A DNA stretch of 64,000 nt from Alistipes sp. (GTDB lineage Bacteria; Bacteroidota; Bacteroidia; Bacteroidales; Rikenellaceae). Within the stretch, counting starts at the first letter, position 1. Each line of letters begins with the position of its first letter. The position numbers and the translations under genes are program-made. This document shows, piece after piece, positions 8,252 to 18,320 of the stretch. The notes under the pieces are model-generated. The model was not told where the DNA came from, ran no database searches, and saw nothing but the letters and a program-made list of their open reading frames with translations. The stretch spans positions 1 through 64,000 of the forward strand of contig JAGAPT010000052.1 of assembly GCA_017623115.1 (NCBI GenBank). Reading direction: 5' to 3'.

Positions 8252-10696
8252 TTAATAGCCCATGGCATTTCCGCCGGTTGCCGCACTGCTTTTGTCGGTA
8301 TCCATCGACTCGGTGTGGGTGTCGGCTTTGCGGTTGGTCTGCTTGACCATGATGCCCTGCTTGCCGAAACGCCACGACAGCGAGAAACGAATCGAGCGCA
8401 TCTGCTGCTCGTAGCGCGTTGTTTGGAGGTAGGAGGGCGATGCGAGGCGTTGCTCGAAGCGCATCGTCTCGGTGAAGGGGTTTTGTGCCGAGATCGAGAA
8501 CTCGAGTTTCTCGTTGAGGAACTTCTGCCCCAGGCGCATGCTCATAAAGCAGATAGGCTTCTCCCAGCGGGTTGTCATCGAGGGTTCGGGCAGTGCGCTA
8601 TACTCCGAGAGGGTCAGGCGAGCCCCCTTCCAAAGCCCTATCAGGATGTTGAACGACTGGTTGTAGGCCCAGCCTTCGGTGCGAATCCCTTGCGATGGCA
8701 GGCGATAACTGCCCCATCCGCCACGTCCGCTCAGCGAAAGGTTGAAGCGGGTCGAAGGCCGCCACGAAAGGGAGAAATCGGCCATGTAAAAAGCCATACG
8801 CCCGTTGTTGGCATAGGTCGAGTTGATAAGCCCCTCGTCGTCGACAAAGGTGTATTGCGAGGCTAAATTGGTAGCAAAATTGGTCGTGGCACCTACGGCT
8901 ACAGTCCATTTGTTCGACATGTAGGAGTAGCGCAGGTTCAGCGAGTGGCTGACACCTGTTTCGAGGTCGGGATTGCCATATTCGCGGGTCGTGAGCGACT
9001 CGTTGACATAGGGCGACATCGCCTCGACACCCGGACGACGCAGACGCTGGGTGTAGGTGAAGGCCCACATGTGCCCCTGTTCGGGCGTGAAGGTCAGCGA
9101 GGCGTAGGGCACCAGATTGACCAAGGTACTCGCGTAGCGACGTTGCTCCTCGTTGGTGTCGTTGTCAAGGGCATACCAGGCTCCCTCCAGGCGGGCGCCT
9201 ACGCGGGTCGAGAACCGCTTGTCGGTGTAGGCATATCCGCCATAAAGACCAACAATGTGCTTGTCGAGGCTCGATGCTCCCTGCGTAGCCGAAGTCTCGT
9301 CGTAGTGATTTTCGGCCTGCTCTTCGCTGCGGTCGAAGGTGTATTTCAGACCCGCCTCGATGGTGTGATGGGCATTGAGCGGATTGTTGTAGTCGACCTG
9401 CAAGGTGTTTTGGATTTGGCGACTGCGGGTGTTGCTGAAGAGCTCCGTGTACCCCGGCGTGCCGATTTCGGGAGTTATCGTTTCGCGCATCGGCTGGCCG
9501 GTGGTCGGTTGCAGCGAGATGTTGTCCGAGAGGGTCAGCGTGTGGTTCTCGCGACCGAAGGTGTGCTGATAGTTCACCCCGAAATCATACCCATACCAGG
9601 CGGGCTCGGTGTAGACCGAGTTGCCGTAGGCGAGTAACGGTGTGTTTGCACGATCCGAATAGGTCAGGTGGGTCAGCTGACGGCTGGTGCTCTCCCCGTC
9701 GTAGACCGAAAATTCGGCTGTCAGCAGGTTGAGCGAGTCGATTTGGTAGCTGGCTTGCAGATTGGCATAGAGCGAGCGGAAATCATAGGCATAGTGGCCG
9801 TCGTTCTGCATGTATTTATAGGTGGCAGCCTCGGTGCGATTCTCCAGGTGGGAGTAGATGCCGTTGCGCAGGTGGTCAAGTCCGTCGCACAACGAGTAGT
9901 AGAGGGCAGACGAGAGGGTCAGTTTGCCGGTTTGCACCGCCATGGTAGCCGAGTTGTTGGTCATCCAGGGGCCTGCCTCGTCGAATTGCCACGAGGTGTT
10001 GAGCGAGCCGTTGTAACCGTCGAAACGAGCCTTCGATGTGATGATGTTCAGTACCCCTCCTGTACCCTCGGCATCGTATTTCATCGAGGGATTGGTGATA
10101 ACCTCGATGCGCTTGATGGAGTTGGCAGGCATCGATTTGATGACCTCGGAGAAGTTTCTCGACATGGCATTCGAGGGGTGGCCGTTGACTAAAATCTTGT
10201 AGTCGCTCTGCCCATTCATGAGGACATTGCCCTCAGCATCAATCGAGAGCTGGGGCACCTTGCGGATAATCTCTTCGAGGGTGCTCGATTGCGCTTCGGG
10301 GTCATCCTCGACCGAGTAGGCCAATTTCTCGGCATCGGCCGTTACGATGGGCTTCTGCACGGTGAGTACCACGGCATCGACCTCAACACCCTCCTGCAGA
10401 CGAATCGTTCCCAGATCGAGCGGCTCTTGGGTGATAGTGACGGGAGCTGTATGGGAGGAGTAGCCGACCGAGGTCACCGAGAGGGTATATTCGCCCCTCT
10501 CACGCACCGTGAGTTGAAATGCCCCTTCGAGGTCGGAGGCTGCTGCTGCAATAGGGGTTGTTCCCCGCAAAAGAGCCACCGTTGCATAGCCGACCGGCTG
10601 TTGGTTCATATCCGTGATGCGACCCGATACGGGGGTTTGGGCCCAAGCGGTGAGCGAAGCCCAGGCAGCAATCATCGTAAACAGTATCTTTTTCAT
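8252..10696 (-). CDS. Outer membrane beta-barrel / TonB-dependent receptor family protein
   Basis: An 814-residue outer-membrane protein. Residues 1-19 form a signal peptide (MKKILFTMIAAWASLTAWA). About 22-105 is a carboxypeptidase-regulatory-like beta domain (VSGRITDMNQQPVGYATVAL). About 125-225 is a plug-like domain (LEEIIRKVPQLSIDAEGNVL, NGHPSNAMSR), and the rest is a large beta barrel ending at FSLSWRFGK. This matches the OMP_b-brl_3 family of Bacteroidetes. The frame is open 45 codons further upstream, but the promoter at 10744-10774 falls inside that stretch, so I start at 10696. No partner SusD gene is next to it, and the substrate is unknown. Confidence 0.88.
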   Translation of the reverse strand: MKKILFTMIAAWASLTAWAQTPVSGRITDMNQQPVGYATVALLRGTTPIAAAASDLEGAFQLTVRERGEYTLSVTSVGYSSHTAPVTITQEPLDLGTIRLQEGVEVDAVVLTVQKPIVTADAEKLAYSVEDDPEAQSSTLEEIIRKVPQLSIDAEGNVLMNGQSDYKILVNGHPSNAMSRNFSEVIKSMPANSIKRIEVITNPSMKYDAEGTGGVLNIITSKARFDGYNGSLNTSWQFDEAGPWMTNNSATMAVQTGKLTLSSALYYSLCDGLDHLRNGIYSHLENRTEAATYKYMQNDGHYAYDFRSLYANLQASYQIDSLNLLTAEFSVYDGESTSRQLTHLTYSDRANTPLLAYGNSVYTEPAWYGYDFGVNYQHTFGRENHTLTLSDNISLQPTTGQPMRETITPEIGTPGYTELFSNTRSRQIQNTLQVDYNNPLNAHHTIEAGLKYTFDRSEEQAENHYDETSATQGASSLDKHIVGLYGGYAYTDKRFSTRVGARLEGAWYALDNDTNEEQRRYASTLVNLVPYASLTFTPEQGHMWAFTYTQRLRRPGVEAMSPYVNESLTTREYGNPDLETGVSHSLNLRYSYMSNKWTVAVGATTNFATNLASQYTFVDDEGLINSTYANNGRMAFYMADFSLSWRPSTRFNLSLSGRGGWGSYRLPSQGIRTEGWAYNQSFNILIGLWKGARLTLSEYSALPEPSMTTRWEKPICFMSMRLGQKFLNEKLEFSISAQNPFTETMRFEQRLASPSYLQTTRYEQQMRSIRFSLSWRFGKQGIMVKQTNRKADTHTESMDTDKSSAATGGNAMGY

Positions 10697-10743
10697 CTGC
10701 TTTTGCAACTTTAAGATTTGTTGTTTTTCTCTTCGTGATGGTG

Positions 10744-10774
10744 CAAACATACAGCAAAACTTTGGAAAAACAAA
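10744..10774 (-). promoter_or_regulatory. Promoter of the outer-membrane beta-barrel gene
   Basis: On the minus strand, TTTG (10774-10771), a 19-bp spacer and TATGTTTG (10751-10744) match the Bacteroidetes consensus. It predicts a leader of about 40 nt and rules out the upstream in-frame start. Confidence 0.7.
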
Positions 10775-10909
10775 AAAAAAATATCGAAATTCAATAAATT
10801 TTTCTTGTGAGTTTGGGCGTTCAGGGGACAACTATCGAGGTGTGGGGAGGCTTGGGAACGATTTTGTTCTTTTTGTTGATTTTTGGTTGAAAATTTTTCG
10901 CGGATTTTT

Positions 10910-10941
10910 TTTGGTTTCCGAGCGAAAAGAAACTACCTTTG
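10910..10941 (+). promoter_or_regulatory. Promoter of the pyrimidine operon
   Basis: TTTG (10910-10913), a 20-bp spacer and TACCTTTG (10934-10941) match the Bacteroidetes pattern. The start would be near 10947, giving a leader of about 165 nt before pyrC. The gap from 10697 to 11112 holds this promoter, the divergent one at 10744, a leader ORF and a terminator-like hairpin. Confidence 0.7.
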
Positions 10942-10966
10942 CCCCAACCTTAATGATTTTCCTCGC

Positions 10967-11062
10967 ATGATGAAGAAACGAGCCATATCCCCGAGCCCAA
11001 AGCAGCAGCGTGGCATGGCGAATTATCCGTCGGAGCGAGGAGTTGTTGTTTTAATGGGATAG
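10967..11062 (+). CDS. Putative leader peptide of the pyr operon
   Basis: A 31-codon ORF (MMKKRAISPSPKQQRG..., with VVVLMG before the TAG) between the pyr promoter and pyrC. The stop codon (11060-11062) lies inside the left arm of the terminator-like hairpin, so a ribosome that reaches the stop would cover that arm. Its last codons, GTT GTT GTT TTA, are U-rich in the RNA. The E. coli pyrBI leader works with a similar overlap, with RNA polymerase pausing on U-rich sequence at low UTP; that the same holds here is inference. Confidence 0.5.
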   Translation: MMKKRAISPSPKQQRGMANYPSERGVVVLMG

Positions 11063-11087
11063 TTGTTTTTCGACTATCCCATTTTTT
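11053..11087 (+). promoter_or_regulatory. Attenuator hairpin before pyrC
   Basis: AATGGGATAGT (11053-11063) pairs perfectly with ACTATCCCATT (11073-11083) over a 9-nt loop, and the right arm runs into TTTTTT. This is an intrinsic terminator sitting 25 bp before the first gene of the operon, so it must be read through for expression. Confidence 0.75.
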
Positions 11088-11112
11088 ATATACCGAGGAG
11101 AAGCATAGAGCC

Positions 11113-12387
11113 ATGAAGAGATACTATACAAATGCGCAAATCTACCGAGACGGGCATTTCGAGACGGGCATGCTGGTCGAGGAATATGGTGTGTTGGTAG
11201 CGGCCGGGACTCCCTCGGAGGGAGATTGTGTGGTCGATTTGGGAGGACGGCATGTGGTCCCCGGATTGATTGATGTGCATGTCCATCTGCGTGAGCCGGG
11301 CTTTGGCTATAAGGAGACCATCGCTACTGGTACGGCTGCCGCTGCACACGGCGGATATACGACTGTCTGCTCGATGCCGAATCTCAATCCGGCACCCGAT
11401 ACGGCTGCGACCCTGGGCGAACAACTGGTGCTCATCGAGCGGGATGCTGTGGTGCATGTCGTGCCTTATGGCTGTATCACGATGGGACAGCGTGGCGGTG
11501 GCGAACGGGCCGATATGGCAGCCATGGCCGAGCATGTGGTGGGTTTCTCGGATGATGGCCGTGGTGTGCAAAACGATGAGGAGATGCGCTTGGCCATGCA
11601 GGAGGCTGCCCGCCTCGGCAAACCGATTGTGGCGCACTGCGAAGTCAACGAACTGCTCAAAGGGGGGTATATCCACGACGGTGACTACTGCCGCCGGCAT
11701 GGCCATCGCGGTATCTGCTCCGAGAGTGAGTGGGCGCAGGTGAAGCGCGACATCGAATTGGTGGAGCAGTGTGGTTGCCAATATCATGTGTGCCACGTCT
11801 CGACCAAGGAGAGTGTCGAATTGGTGCGTGAGGCCAAACGCAAGGGCCTTCCGGTGAGTTGCGAAACAGCTCCGCACTACCTGATTTTTACCGATGCCGA
11901 TTTGCAGGAGGATGGCCGCTGGAAGATGAATCCGCCGATTCGCAGTGCCGAGGACCGTGCTGCGCTGATTGCCGGCATTCAGGATGGTACGGTCGAGGTG
12001 ATTGCTACGGACCATGCACCGCACAGTGCCGAGGAGAAGTCGCGCGGCTTGGAGAAGAGTGCCATGGGTATCGTCGGGTTGGAGTGTGCTTTTGGTGCAC
12101 TTTATACCCATTTGGTCAAGCCGGGTGTGATTACACTCGAACGTCTCATCGACCTCATGGCAACCAACCCCGGACGATTGTTCGGCTTGGGCGGAAAGCT
12201 GACGCAGGGTGCAAAAGCTGATTTTACGGTACTCGACCTCGATGCCTGCTATACGGTGGAGCCGGAGCAGTTCCTCTCGAAGGGACGTGCCACGCCGTTT
12301 GCGGGTATGCCTTTGCAGGGACGCGCCGTGATGACGGTCGTGGAGGGTCGTGTGGCCTATCAGGATGAAATAATGAATACCAAATAG
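11113..12387 (+). CDS. pyrC: Dihydroorotase
   Basis: Closes carbamoyl-aspartate to dihydroorotate, third step of UMP synthesis. The 424-residue length and motifs fit class I (long type) dihydroorotases of the amidohydrolase fold. Visible are the metal pair HVHLREPG near residue 57, FSDDGRGVQN, HCE (about 178), HVS, and ATDHAPH with the catalytic Asp near 304. First structural gene after the attenuator; carA starts 5 bp after its stop. Confidence 0.93.
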   Translation: MKRYYTNAQIYRDGHFETGMLVEEYGVLVAAGTPSEGDCVVDLGGRHVVPGLIDVHVHLREPGFGYKETIATGTAAAAHGGYTTVCSMPNLNPAPDTAATLGEQLVLIERDAVVHVVPYGCITMGQRGGGERADMAAMAEHVVGFSDDGRGVQNDEEMRLAMQEAARLGKPIVAHCEVNELLKGGYIHDGDYCRRHGHRGICSESEWAQVKRDIELVEQCGCQYHVCHVSTKESVELVREAKRKGLPVSCETAPHYLIFTDADLQEDGRWKMNPPIRSAEDRAALIAGIQDGTVEVIATDHAPHSAEEKSRGLEKSAMGIVGLECAFGALYTHLVKPGVITLERLIDLMATNPGRLFGLGGKLTQGAKADFTVLDLDACYTVEPEQFLSKGRATPFAGMPLQGRAVMTVVEGRVAYQDEIMNTK

Positions 12388-12392
12388 ATACG

Positions 12393-13472
12393 ATGAAAGC
12401 ATATACGAAGAAACTGGTCTTGGAGAGTGGCCGTGAATTTTATGGGTACGGCTTTGGTGCCGACCGTGAGGCCATCAACGAAATTGTTTTCAATACGTCG
12501 GTCGTGGGCTATCAGGAGATTATGTCCGACCCGAGTTATACCGATCAGGCGGTGGTGATGACCTATCCGTTGATTGGTAACTACGGTATGGCCGACGAGG
12601 ATTATGAGACGAAGACCCCGACCCTCGGGGCGATGATTGTGCGTGAGTACAACGACTTGCCGTCGAACTTCCGCTATACGCGCACGCTGAACGAGGTGCT
12701 GGAGGAGTATAACATTCCGGCTATCGAGGGCATCGACACCCGTGCTTTGACCCGCATCATTCGTGACGAGGGTACGCAGAAGGCGATTTTGACCGATGCC
12801 TCGACGCCGACCGAGGAGGCGTTGGCACGACTCAACGCTTATGAGTTGCCGAAGGATTCGGTGGCGCGTGTCAGCTGCAAGAAACGCTGGATGTCGCGTG
12901 TGCCGAACCACACCTACGATGTGGTGGCCATCGACTGCGGTATTCGCAACAACATCATCCGTCAACTGAATAAGGTAGGTTGTAACGTGACGGTAGTGCC
13001 TTACAACGCTACGCTCGAGGAGGTGATGGCCTTCCATCCCGATGGCGTGGTGATTTCGAACGGGCCGGGTAATCCTGCCGACGTGGAGTCGGTGGCGGAG
13101 TTGGTCAAGCAGTTGCGTGGCCGCCTGCCTATTTTTGGTGTCGGCCTGGGTATGGAGCTCATAGCCTTGGCCTATGGCGCACAGGTCGATAAGATGAAGG
13201 TCGGCCATCGTGGTAGCAACCATCCGGTGATGAACCATGCTACGGGGTTGCTCGAGATTGCCGTACAGAATCATGGTTATGTGGTCAGCCCCGAGGCGTG
13301 CGGCATGTTGAAGGTGACGCATACGAATTTGCTCGATCGAACCATCGAAGGCGTGGAGTGCCGTTTCGACCGTGTCTTTGCCGTGCAGTTCGATCCGACG
13401 GCTGCCGAGGGCGAGTGCCACGATTTGTTCAAGAAGTTTGTTAAATTAATGGAGGAGGGAAGAGATGCCTAA
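12393..13472 (+). CDS. carA: Carbamoyl-phosphate synthase small chain with inactivated glutaminase
   Basis: By family, CarA splits glutamine and channels ammonia to CarB. The 359-residue chain has the normal N-terminal domain (1-135, ending GIDTRALTR) and class I amidotransferase fold ([29 protein letters not shown]). However, the nucleophile motif GICLGHQ reads GVGLGMEL: the catalytic Cys is Gly251 (codon GGC at 13143). The later HPEA motif reads DPTA: His is Asp334 and Glu is Thr336. All three catalytic residues are replaced, yet the frame is intact. It therefore probably acts only as a structural partner of an ammonia-using CarB, as in ammonia-dependent CPS I of animals. It overlaps carB by 8 bp. 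Confidence 0.93.
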   Translation: MKAYTKKLVLESGREFYGYGFGADREAINEIVFNTSVVGYQEIMSDPSYTDQAVVMTYPLIGNYGMADEDYETKTPTLGAMIVREYNDLPSNFRYTRTLNEVLEEYNIPAIEGIDTRALTRIIRDEGTQKAILTDASTPTEEALARLNAYELPKDSVARVSCKKRWMSRVPNHTYDVVAIDCGIRNNIIRQLNKVGCNVTVVPYNATLEEVMAFHPDGVVISNGPGNPADVESVAELVKQLRGRLPIFGVGLGMELIALAYGAQVDKMKVGHRGSNHPVMNHATGLLEIAVQNHGYVVSPEACGMLKVTHTNLLDRTIEGVECRFDRVFAVQFDPTAAEGECHDLFKKFVKLMEEGRDA

Positions 13473-16400
13473 GAGAGAAGATATCAAGAAAGTGATGGTC
13501 ATCGGCTCGGGCCCGATTGTGATTGGTCAGGCTGCCGAGTTCGACTATGCCGGTACGCAGGCCTGTCTGGCCCTGCGTGAGGAGGGTTACGAGGTGATTC
13601 TGGTGAACTCGAATCCGGCCACGATTATGACCGATACGAATATTGCCGATAAGGTCTATATGGAGCCGTTGACGCTCGAGTATGTGGCGAAGATTATCCG
13701 CTACGAGCGTCCCGATGCCATTGTGCCGGGTCTGGGTGGTCAGACCGGTCTGAACTTGGCTGTGCAGTTGGCCAAGAAGGGTATCTTGGAGGAGTGTCAG
13801 GTCGAGATTCTCGGCACGAGCTTCTCGTCGATTGAGCGTGCCGAGGACCGTGAGCTCTTCAAGGAGTTGTGTGAGTCGCTGGGCGAGCCGGTGCTCCCTT
13901 CGGAGGTGGCTACGACCATCGATGAGGGTGCCGAGATTGCAACCAAGATTGGCTATCCGGTGGTGTTGCGTCCCGCCTTTACGCTCGGTGGTACGGGTGG
14001 TGGTTTTGTCGATAACGAGCAGGAGTTGCGCGAGATGATGCGTAACGCATTGTTCCTCTCGCCCGTACATCAGGTGCTCATCGAGAAGAGTATCAAGGGC
14101 TATAAGGAGATTGAGTTCGAGGTGATGCGCGATGCGAAGGATACGGCCATCGCTATCTGTTCGATGGAGAATATCGATCCGGTGGGTATCCACACGGGCG
14201 ACTCGATGGTGGTTGCTCCGGCACAGACGCTGACGAACCGCGAGTTCCAGATGCTGCGCAACTCGGCCTTGAAGATTATCCGCGAGTTGAAGATCGAGGG
14301 TGGTTGCAACGTGCAGTTTGCACTCGACCCGCTCTCGTTCAAATATTACCTGATTGAGGTCAACCCGCGCGTGTCGCGCTCGTCGGCCTTGGCATCGAAG
14401 GCTTCGGGCTTCCCGATTGCCCGCGTAAGTGCCAAGATTGCCGTGGGTCTTACGCTCGATGAGATTCGCATCGCTACGACCCCCGCATCGTTCGAGCCGA
14501 CCATCGACTATGTCGTCACGAAGGTGGCTCGATTCCCCTTCGATAAGTTCTCCGATGCCTCGAATACGCTCGGCACGCAGATGAAGGCTACGGGTGAGGT
14601 GATGGCCATCGGTCGCACGATGGAGGAGTCGTTGTTGAAGGCCGTGCGCTCGCTCGAAACGGGTGTCTGCCACATCTATCACAAGAAATTCGATGATTGG
14701 AATCGTGAGCAGCTGCTCGACTACATCAAAGAGGGTACGGATGACCGCCTCTATGCCATTGCTCAGCTGATTCGCCTCGGCGTCGACCTGGTGATGATTT
14801 ACAACAACACGAAGATTGATATGTTCTTCCTCGAGAAGTTCAAGCACATTGTCGAAATGGAGTCGGTGGTGCGCGAGCATAAGGGAGATATCGAGGTGTT
14901 GCGTGATGCCAAGCGCATGGGCTTCGGTGATAAGTATATCGGTCAGTTGTGGGGCATGAGCGAGCACGATATGTATCGTTTGCGCAAGGAGCATGGCATC
15001 TTCCCCGTCTACAAGATGATTGATACCTGTGGCGGTGAGTTTGGAGCCTATGTGCCCTACTTCTACTCGTCGTATGAGGAGGAGAATGAGTCGCGCGTGA
15101 GCGACAAGGAGAAGATTGTGGTGCTCGGTTCGGGCCCGATTCGTATCGGTCAGGGTGTCGAGTTCGACTATTCGACCGTGCATGCCATCTGGTCGATTCG
15201 CAAGGCGGGTTATGAGGCCATCATCATCAATAACAACCCCGAGACGGTTTCGACCGACTATACGACCAGCGACAAACTCTACTTCGAGCCGCTGACGGTT
15301 GAGGATGTGATGAATGTCATCCACCTCGAGCAGCCGAAGGCAATTGTCGTATCGCTGGGTGGTCAGACGGCCATCAATCTGGCCGAGCCGTTGGCTGCAC
15401 TCGATGTGCCCATCATCGGTACGGATTGCGAGGCCATTCGCAATGCCGAGGACCGTGGTTGCTTCGAGCGTATCATGGAGGAGTTGCAGATTCCGCAGCC
15501 CGAGGCCGAGGCCGTTACCGATATCGAGGCCGGTGTGCGTGCCGCTGCCCGCATCGGCTATCCGGTACTGGTGCGTCCGAGCTATGTGCTGGGAGGTCGT
15601 GCCATGCAGATTGTCTCGAACGAGGAGCGTCTGCGCCACTACCTGCAGACGGCCGTCGAGGTGAATGTCGATTCGCCGGTGCTCGTAGACCGCTATATCA
15701 TGGGTAAGGAGTTGGAGGTCGATGCCATCTGCGATGGTAAGGATGTCTTCATCCCGGGTATCATGGAGCACATCGAGCGCACGGGTATCCACTCGGGTGA
15801 CTCGATTAGCGTCTATCCTACGTTCAGCGTGTCGCAGGAGGTGCGTAAGAAGATCATCGACTACACGGTGAAGTTGGGTCTCCGCATCGGTATCGTAGGT
15901 CTGTACAATATCCAGTTCATCGTCGATGAGCAGGGTGAGGTCTATGTCATCGAGGTCAACCCGCGTTCGTCGCGCACGGTACCCTTCCTCTCGAAGTCGA
16001 CCGGTGTGCCGATGGCGCACATCGCTACGCAGGTTATCCTTGGCCACTCACTCCGTGAGCAGGGCATCGAGGAGGTGTATGGCACGGATAAGAGCCGCTG
16101 GTATGTGAAGGCTCCGGCCTTCTCGTTTGCCAAGATTCGCGGCATGGACAGCTACCTCTCGCCCGAGATGAAGTCGACGGGTGAGGCAATCGGTTATGAC
16201 GATAAGTTGACACGTGCCCTCTATAAGGCCTTGCAGGCAACGGGTATGAATGTTTCGAATTACGGTACGATTCTGGTTTCGATTGCCGATGACGATAAGC
16301 CGAAGGCACTGCCGCTTATCCAGCGTTTCTACGACCTCGGTTTCAATATTGAGGCTACGGCCGGCACGGCCGAATATCTGCGTGAGCACGGTATCCGCAC

Positions 16401-16647
16401 CCGCACGCGTCGCAAGTTGCTGGAGGGCTCGTCGGAGATTATCGATGCACTGCGTCAGGGCCACGTAAGTTACGTTATCAATACGATTGATGTCAACCAG
16501 CACAACACCCGCCTGGATGGCTATGAGATTCGTCGCACGGCTGTTGAGAACAACGTGACGGTCTTCACAGCCCTCGAAACAGTACGGGTACTGCTTGATG
16601 TCTTGGAGGAGATTACGTTGCGCGTATCGACCATTGATGCGAAATAA
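13465..16647 (+). CDS. carB: Carbamoyl-phosphate synthase large chain
   Basis: Makes carbamoyl phosphate from bicarbonate, ATP and ammonia. The 1060-residue length is normal. Two homologous ATP-grasp halves are present: the first starts [21 protein letters not shown] and has [14 protein letters not shown]; the second starts [19 protein letters not shown] (about 552) and has [15 protein letters not shown]. The C-terminal MGS-like regulatory domain (about 940-1060) is present and may bind nucleotide effectors. Since the small chain next to it lacks glutaminase residues, this enzyme likely runs on free ammonia. Confidence 0.95.
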   Translation: MPKREDIKKVMVIGSGPIVIGQAAEFDYAGTQACLALREEGYEVILVNSNPATIMTDTNIADKVYMEPLTLEYVAKIIRYERPDAIVPGLGGQTGLNLAVQLAKKGILEECQVEILGTSFSSIERAEDRELFKELCESLGEPVLPSEVATTIDEGAEIATKIGYPVVLRPAFTLGGTGGGFVDNEQELREMMRNALFLSPVHQVLIEKSIKGYKEIEFEVMRDAKDTAIAICSMENIDPVGIHTGDSMVVAPAQTLTNREFQMLRNSALKIIRELKIEGGCNVQFALDPLSFKYYLIEVNPRVSRSSALASKASGFPIARVSAKIAVGLTLDEIRIATTPASFEPTIDYVVTKVARFPFDKFSDASNTLGTQMKATGEVMAIGRTMEESLLKAVRSLETGVCHIYHKKFDDWNREQLLDYIKEGTDDRLYAIAQLIRLGVDLVMIYNNTKIDMFFLEKFKHIVEMESVVREHKGDIEVLRDAKRMGFGDKYIGQLWGMSEHDMYRLRKEHGIFPVYKMIDTCGGEFGAYVPYFYSSYEEENESRVSDKEKIVVLGSGPIRIGQGVEFDYSTVHAIWSIRKAGYEAIIINNNPETVSTDYTTSDKLYFEPLTVEDVMNVIHLEQPKAIVVSLGGQTAINLAEPLAALDVPIIGTDCEAIRNAEDRGCFERIMEELQIPQPEAEAVTDIEAGVRAAARIGYPVLVRPSYVLGGRAMQIVSNEERLRHYLQTAVEVNVDSPVLVDRYIMGKELEVDAICDGKDVFIPGIMEHIERTGIHSGDSISVYPTFSVSQEVRKKIIDYTVKLGLRIGIVGLYNIQFIVDEQGEVYVIEVNPRSSRTVPFLSKSTGVPMAHIATQVILGHSLREQGIEEVYGTDKSRWYVKAPAFSFAKIRGMDSYLSPEMKSTGEAIGYDDKLTRALYKALQATGMNVSNYGTILVSIADDDKPKALPLIQRFYDLGFNIEATAGTAEYLREHGIRTRTRRKLLEGSSEIIDALRQGHVSYVINTIDVNQHNTRLDGYEIRRTAVENNVTVFTALETVRVLLDVLEEITLRVSTIDAK

Positions 16648-16659
16648 AATTGACAAGTT

Positions 16660-17400
16660 GTGTATAAAAACGCCATCTATACCATTCGCGAGAACCGTCC
16701 GCTGACCGATGTGGTTTGGCGGATGGTCTTGGAGGGTGATACGCAGTGGATTACCCGCCCGGGACAGTTTGTGAATATCGCCTTGGAGGGGAAATATCTG
16801 CGCCGTCCGATTTCGGTGTCGGACTACGACGACCACACCATCACCCTCATCTATAAAATAGTAGGTGCGGGTACCCGCCAAATGGCCACGATGCAGCAGG
16901 GCGAGCAACTCGACCTGCTGACAGGGCTGGGCAACGGCTTCGATGTGTCGAATGCTGCTGCGCGAAACCTCTTGGTGGGTGGAGGTGTCGGTGTGCCGCC
17001 GCTCTACAATCTGGCCAAGAAACTCTTGGCCGAGGGGCGAGAGGTCGCCGTCGTGCTGGGCTTTAACACCGCTGCGGAGATTTTCTACGAGGAGGAGTTC
17101 CGTGCGTTGGGTTGCGAGGTGGTCGTAACGACCGTCGATGGCTCACACGGTGTGAAGGGCTTTGTGACGACCGCGCTTGCGGAGTGCAACATCGCCTTTG
17201 ACTACTTCTATGCTTGCGGTCCGCTGCCGATGCTCAAAGCACTCTATGACCATACGGAGCAGGATGGTGAATTGTCGTTCGAGGAGCGCATGGGCTGTGG
17301 CTTTGGAGCCTGCATGGGTTGCTCGTGTAAAACCAAATATGGGAATAAGCGTATCTGCAAGGAGGGCCCCGTATTGAAGAAAGGAGAGATTATATGGTAG
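16660..17400 (+). CDS. pyrK: Dihydroorotate dehydrogenase electron-transfer subunit
   Basis: FAD/[2Fe-2S] subunit that links class 1B PyrD to NAD+. The 246-residue protein has the FAD-binding stretch YLRRPISVSD, a nucleotide-binding GGGVGVPPLYNLA, and a C-terminal cluster site ERMGCGFGACMGCSC with Cys213, 218, 221 and 233. The start codon is GTG, 12 bp after carB; no ATG fits the conserved N-terminus. The stop overlaps pyrD by 7 bp, which suggests translational coupling of the two subunits. Confidence 0.92.
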   Translation: MYKNAIYTIRENRPLTDVVWRMVLEGDTQWITRPGQFVNIALEGKYLRRPISVSDYDDHTITLIYKIVGAGTRQMATMQQGEQLDLLTGLGNGFDVSNAAARNLLVGGGVGVPPLYNLAKKLLAEGREVAVVLGFNTAAEIFYEEEFRALGCEVVVTTVDGSHGVKGFVTTALAECNIAFDYFYACGPLPMLKALYDHTEQDGELSFEERMGCGFGACMGCSCKTKYGNKRICKEGPVLKKGEIIW

Positions 17401-18305
17401 ATACCTCGGTTGTGTTGAGTGGCTGGCGACTGGACAATCCGGTCATTCCGGCGAGTGGAACCTTTGGCTTCGGTAACGAGTTTAAGGATTTCTACGATAT
17501 TAACATCCTCGGAACCTTCTCGTTTAAGGGTACGACCAAGGAGCCGCGTTTTGGTAATCCGACTCCGCGCATTGCCGAGTGTACGGCCGGCATGATCAAT
17601 GCCGTCGGCCTGCAAAATCCGGGCATCGACGAGGTGATAGCCAAAGAGCTTCCGCGTATGAAGACGTACTTCAATAAGCCGGTGATTGCCAATATCTCGG
17701 GTTTCTCGATCGAGGAGTATGCCTATTGCTGCGAGCGGATTGACAAGGAGGAGCAGGTGGGTATCATCGAGGTCAACGTCTCGTGTCCCAATGTGCGTCA
17801 TGGAGGTATGTCGTTTGGCACGTCGCCCGAGGCCGCAGCCGAGGTGACGCGAGCCGTGAAGGCGGTGACGACGAAACCCGTCTACATCAAACTCTCACCC
17901 AATGTAACCGACATTGTCGCCATTGCCAAGGCGTGTGAAGCGGCCGGTGCCGATGGCCTGTGCCTGATTAATACGCTGCTCGGCATGCGTATCGATACGA
18001 TGCGTCGCCAGCCCGTTATCGCCAATACGATGGGTGGTTTCTCGGGTGCTGCTATCTTCCCGTTGGCCGTGCGTATGGTCTATCAGGTGGCGAAGGCCTG
18101 CTCGATCCCGGTCATCGGTTGCGGTGGCGTGCACACGGCTTCGGATGTCATCGAGATGATGATGGCCGGTGCTACGGCTGTAGAGGTGGGTGCTGCCAAT
18201 TTGGTCGATCCCTATGCCTCGAAGAAGATTGTTGAGGCTCTTCCCGGCGAGATGGAGCGTTTGGGAATCGAGCGTTTACAAGATATTATCGGAATTGTGA
18301 AATAA
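17394..18305 (+). CDS. pyrD: Dihydroorotate dehydrogenase, class 1B catalytic subunit
   Basis: Oxidises dihydroorotate to orotate with FMN and passes electrons to PyrK. The 303-residue TIM barrel has VIPASGTFGFG near the start, the active-site loop NVSCPNVRHGG with the catalytic Cys of class 1B enzymes, KLSPNVTD, and the phosphate-binding PVIGCGGVHTASD. Presence of PyrK and absence of a membrane anchor both mark the NAD-linked anaerobic type. pyrF follows 15 bp downstream. Confidence 0.94.
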   Translation: MVDTSVVLSGWRLDNPVIPASGTFGFGNEFKDFYDINILGTFSFKGTTKEPRFGNPTPRIAECTAGMINAVGLQNPGIDEVIAKELPRMKTYFNKPVIANISGFSIEEYAYCCERIDKEEQVGIIEVNVSCPNVRHGGMSFGTSPEAAAEVTRAVKAVTTKPVYIKLSPNVTDIVAIAKACEAAGADGLCLINTLLGMRIDTMRRQPVIANTMGGFSGAAIFPLAVRMVYQVAKACSIPVIGCGGVHTASDVIEMMMAGATAVEVGAANLVDPYASKKIVEALPGEMERLGIERLQDIIGIVK

Positions 18306-18320
18306 TCAAATAAAGACGCT

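Noticed and set aside
12393-13472. carA as a decayed pseudogene
   Set aside because: The frame is full length, overlaps carB by 8 bp as in a working operon, and keeps the structural motifs; only the catalytic residues changed.
13441-16047. Long minus-strand open frame opposite carB, and similar ones opposite purL, korA, pflB and gdhA
   Set aside because: These are mirror frames caused by GC-rich codon use in real genes; their translations are His/Arg/Leu-rich and match no family.
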